Origin: Flavobacterium lacisediminis | GTDB taxonomy: Bacteria; Bacteroidota; Bacteroidia; Flavobacteriales; Flavobacteriaceae | DNA length: 64,000 bases | Direction of reading: 5' to 3' | Assembly: GCF_025909975.1 (NCBI RefSeq) | Contig: NZ_JAPCIO010000001.1 | Span: 310,001 to 374,000 of the forward strand | Part shown: positions 62,930 through 64,000 of the stretch, one piece after another | Numbering within the stretch: position 1 is the stretch's first letter | Layout: every line of letters begins with the position of its first letter | Program-made: the position numbers and the translations under genes | Notes under the pieces: model-generated | Seen by the model: the letters and a program-made list of their open reading frames with translations, nothing else | Told to the model about the DNA's origin: nothing | Databases searched by the model: none

Positions 62930-63259
62930 ATGATTAAAGTATCTGATACAGCAAGTAAAAAAATCATCAGCATGATGCAAGAAGATGGTTTTGATGCAGC
63001 CAAAGATTACGTGCGAGTAGGCGTAAAAAGTGGTGGTTGCTCGGGTTTGTCTTATGATTTAAAATTCGACAAAGAAATAGGAGAAAACGATAAAATATTT
63101 GAAGATAATAATGTAAAAATTGCCGTTGAGAAAAAGAGTTTTCTTTATTTGGCTGGAACTATATTAGAATTTTCGGGTGGTTTAAACGGAAAAGGATTTG
63201 TTTTTAACAATCCAAATGCACAAAGAACGTGTGGATGTGGAGAGAGTTTCTCTCTATAA
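62930..63259 (+). CDS. sufA: HesB/IscA-type Fe-S assembly protein (SufA-like)
   Basis: 109 residues of the A-type carrier family: VKSGGCSGLSYDLKFD holds the first Cys and the C-terminal CGCG motif the other two. It scaffolds or carries Fe-S clusters to targets. 11 bp upstream of sufB, so it is part of a suf operon. Confidence 0.93.
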   Translation: MIKVSDTASKKIISMMQEDGFDAAKDYVRVGVKSGGCSGLSYDLKFDKEIGENDKIFEDNNVKIAVEKKSFLYLAGTILEFSGGLNGKGFVFNNPNAQRTCGCGESFSL

Positions 63260-63270
63260 ATCAAAAAAAT

Positions 63271-64000
63271 ATGAGCAAATATACTGAGGACGACTTAAAA
63301 GTCGAATTAGAAAATAAAGAATACGAATACGGATTTTACACCGAATTGGACTCGGATACGTTTCCTATTGGATTAAATGAAGACATTGTTCGTGCGATTT
63401 CAAAGAAAAAAGAAGAGCCAGAATGGATGACAGAATGGCGTTTAGAAGCTTTTCGTGCTTGGTTAGAAATGGTTGAGCCTGAATGGGCTAATGTGCATTA
63501 CGAAAAACCAGATTTTCAAGCGATATCGTATTATTCGGCACCTAAAAAAGCCGATCCGAATAAAAAATTAGAAGACGTTGATCCTGAACTTTTGGCGATG
63601 TACAAAAAGCTAGGAATTTCAGTTGACGAACAAAAGAAAATGAACAATGTAGCGATTGATATCGTGGTAGATTCGGTTTCTGTTGCAACGACTTTCAAGA
63701 AAACATTAAATGAAAAAGGGATTATTTTTTGTTCGATTTCGGAAGCCATTAAAGAACATCCAGAATTAGTTCGTAAATATTTAGGAACAATCGTTCCTCA
63801 GAAAGATAATTTCTATGCCGCTTTAAATTCGGCTGTTTTTTCTGACGGAAGTTTCTGTTATATTCCAAAAGGTGTTCGTTGTCCAATGGAATTATCAACG
63901 TATTTCCGAATCAATCAAGGTGGAACAGGTCAGTTTGAAAGAACATTGCTAATTGCGGACGAAGGAAGTTATGTTTCGTATTTGGAAGGTTGTACGGCTC
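63271..64000 (+). CDS. sufB: Fe-S assembly scaffold SufB, 5' part
   Basis: ATG at 63271 and open to the right window edge (243 codons). KYTEDDLKVELENKEYEYGFYTE, EPEWMTEWRLEAFRAW, the VPQKDNFYAALNSAVFSDGSF segment and YFRINQGGTGQFERTLLIADEGSYVSY are SufB-specific. SufB with SufC and SufD forms the scaffold that builds Fe-S clusters. The end lies outside the window. Confidence 0.93.
   Translation, partial: MSKYTEDDLKVELENKEYEYGFYTELDSDTFPIGLNEDIVRAISKKKEEPEWMTEWRLEAFRAWLEMVEPEWANVHYEKPDFQAISYYSAPKKADPNKKLEDVDPELLAMYKKLGISVDEQKKMNNVAIDIVVDSVSVATTFKKTLNEKGIIFCSISEAIKEHPELVRKYLGTIVPQKDNFYAALNSAVFSDGSFCYIPKGVRCPMELSTYFRINQGGTGQFERTLLIADEGSYVSYLEGCTA

Noticed and set aside
1-64000. Prophage, integrative element or CRISPR array
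   Set aside because: No integrase, transposase, phage structural genes, cas genes or regularly spaced repeats were found.

Overview
The window looks like chromosomal DNA from a member of the Flavobacteriaceae, probably Flavobacterium or a close relative. The DNA is AT-rich. Several genes carry the Bacteroidetes -7 promoter box TAnnTTTG. There is a protein with a type IX secretion (T9SS) C-terminal sorting domain, a stand-alone homologue of the GldM C-terminal region, and many Bacteroidetes families (head-GIN/DUF2807, DUF4175, DUF4837, DUF2007, DUF6909, bacteroidetal EF-G2). No phage genes, transposase genes or CRISPR arrays were seen.

Layout. (1) 1-13.5 kb, almost all on the minus strand: a surface-polysaccharide locus. 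It has a Wzz-like chain-length protein, the dTDP-sugar genes rfbBACD, a PagL-like lipid A deacylase, a GIN-domain lipoprotein and a GtrB-type glycosyltransferase. These are followed by a tightly overlapping five-gene operon: ATP-grasp enzyme, ArnC/GtrB-type glycosyltransferase, PurN-like formyltransferase, WecE-type aminotransferase and GT39/ArnT-type membrane glycosyltransferase. Together these suggest a dTDP-based, undecaprenyl-phosphate-dependent pathway that attaches a formylated 4-amino-4,6-dideoxyhexose, analogous in logic to the arn pathway. (2) 13.5-22.5 kb, mostly minus: DUF6909 protein, a CarboxypepD_reg-like protein, a GH3-family protein, a degenerate LytM protein, tatA (plus), tex, a DUF1294 protein (plus), nnrD and rpiB. 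(3) 22.5-23.2 kb: a 647-bp gene-free, very AT-rich stretch at which the dominant gene direction changes. It has short palindromes and a few DnaA-box-like words. (4) 23-52 kb, mostly plus: a seven-repeat T9SS cargo protein, rnr, a LysE transporter, a GldM-like protein, tRNA-Cys with a nearby duplicated 3' fragment, folB, glnS, an SPFH protein, gltX, a DUF4175 giant, ybeY, mnmG, a methyltransferase, an OmpH-like lipoprotein, a PIF1-like helicase, holB, pgk, an MltD-like protein, a DUF4837 lipoprotein and an ElaA-like acetyltransferase. Three parS-like 16-mers surround mnmG. (5) 52-62.8 kb, minus: tandem OmpA-domain protein, S41 protease, rnpA, an unknown membrane protein, an EF-G2-like translation factor, M1 and S8 peptidases and an MBL-fold hydrolase. 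(6) 62.9 kb to the end, plus: the start of a suf operon (sufA, partial sufB).

How the parts fit: RfbA and RfbB make dTDP-4-keto-6-deoxyglucose. RfbC and RfbD take it to dTDP-rhamnose, and WecE can divert it to dTDP-Fuc4N. The formyltransferase, the two polyprenyl-type glycosyltransferases and the GT39 enzyme could then build and transfer lipid-linked sugars. The parS cluster and the change of gene direction suggest the window lies in the origin-proximal part of the chromosome. That is an inference that GC skew and synteny would settle.
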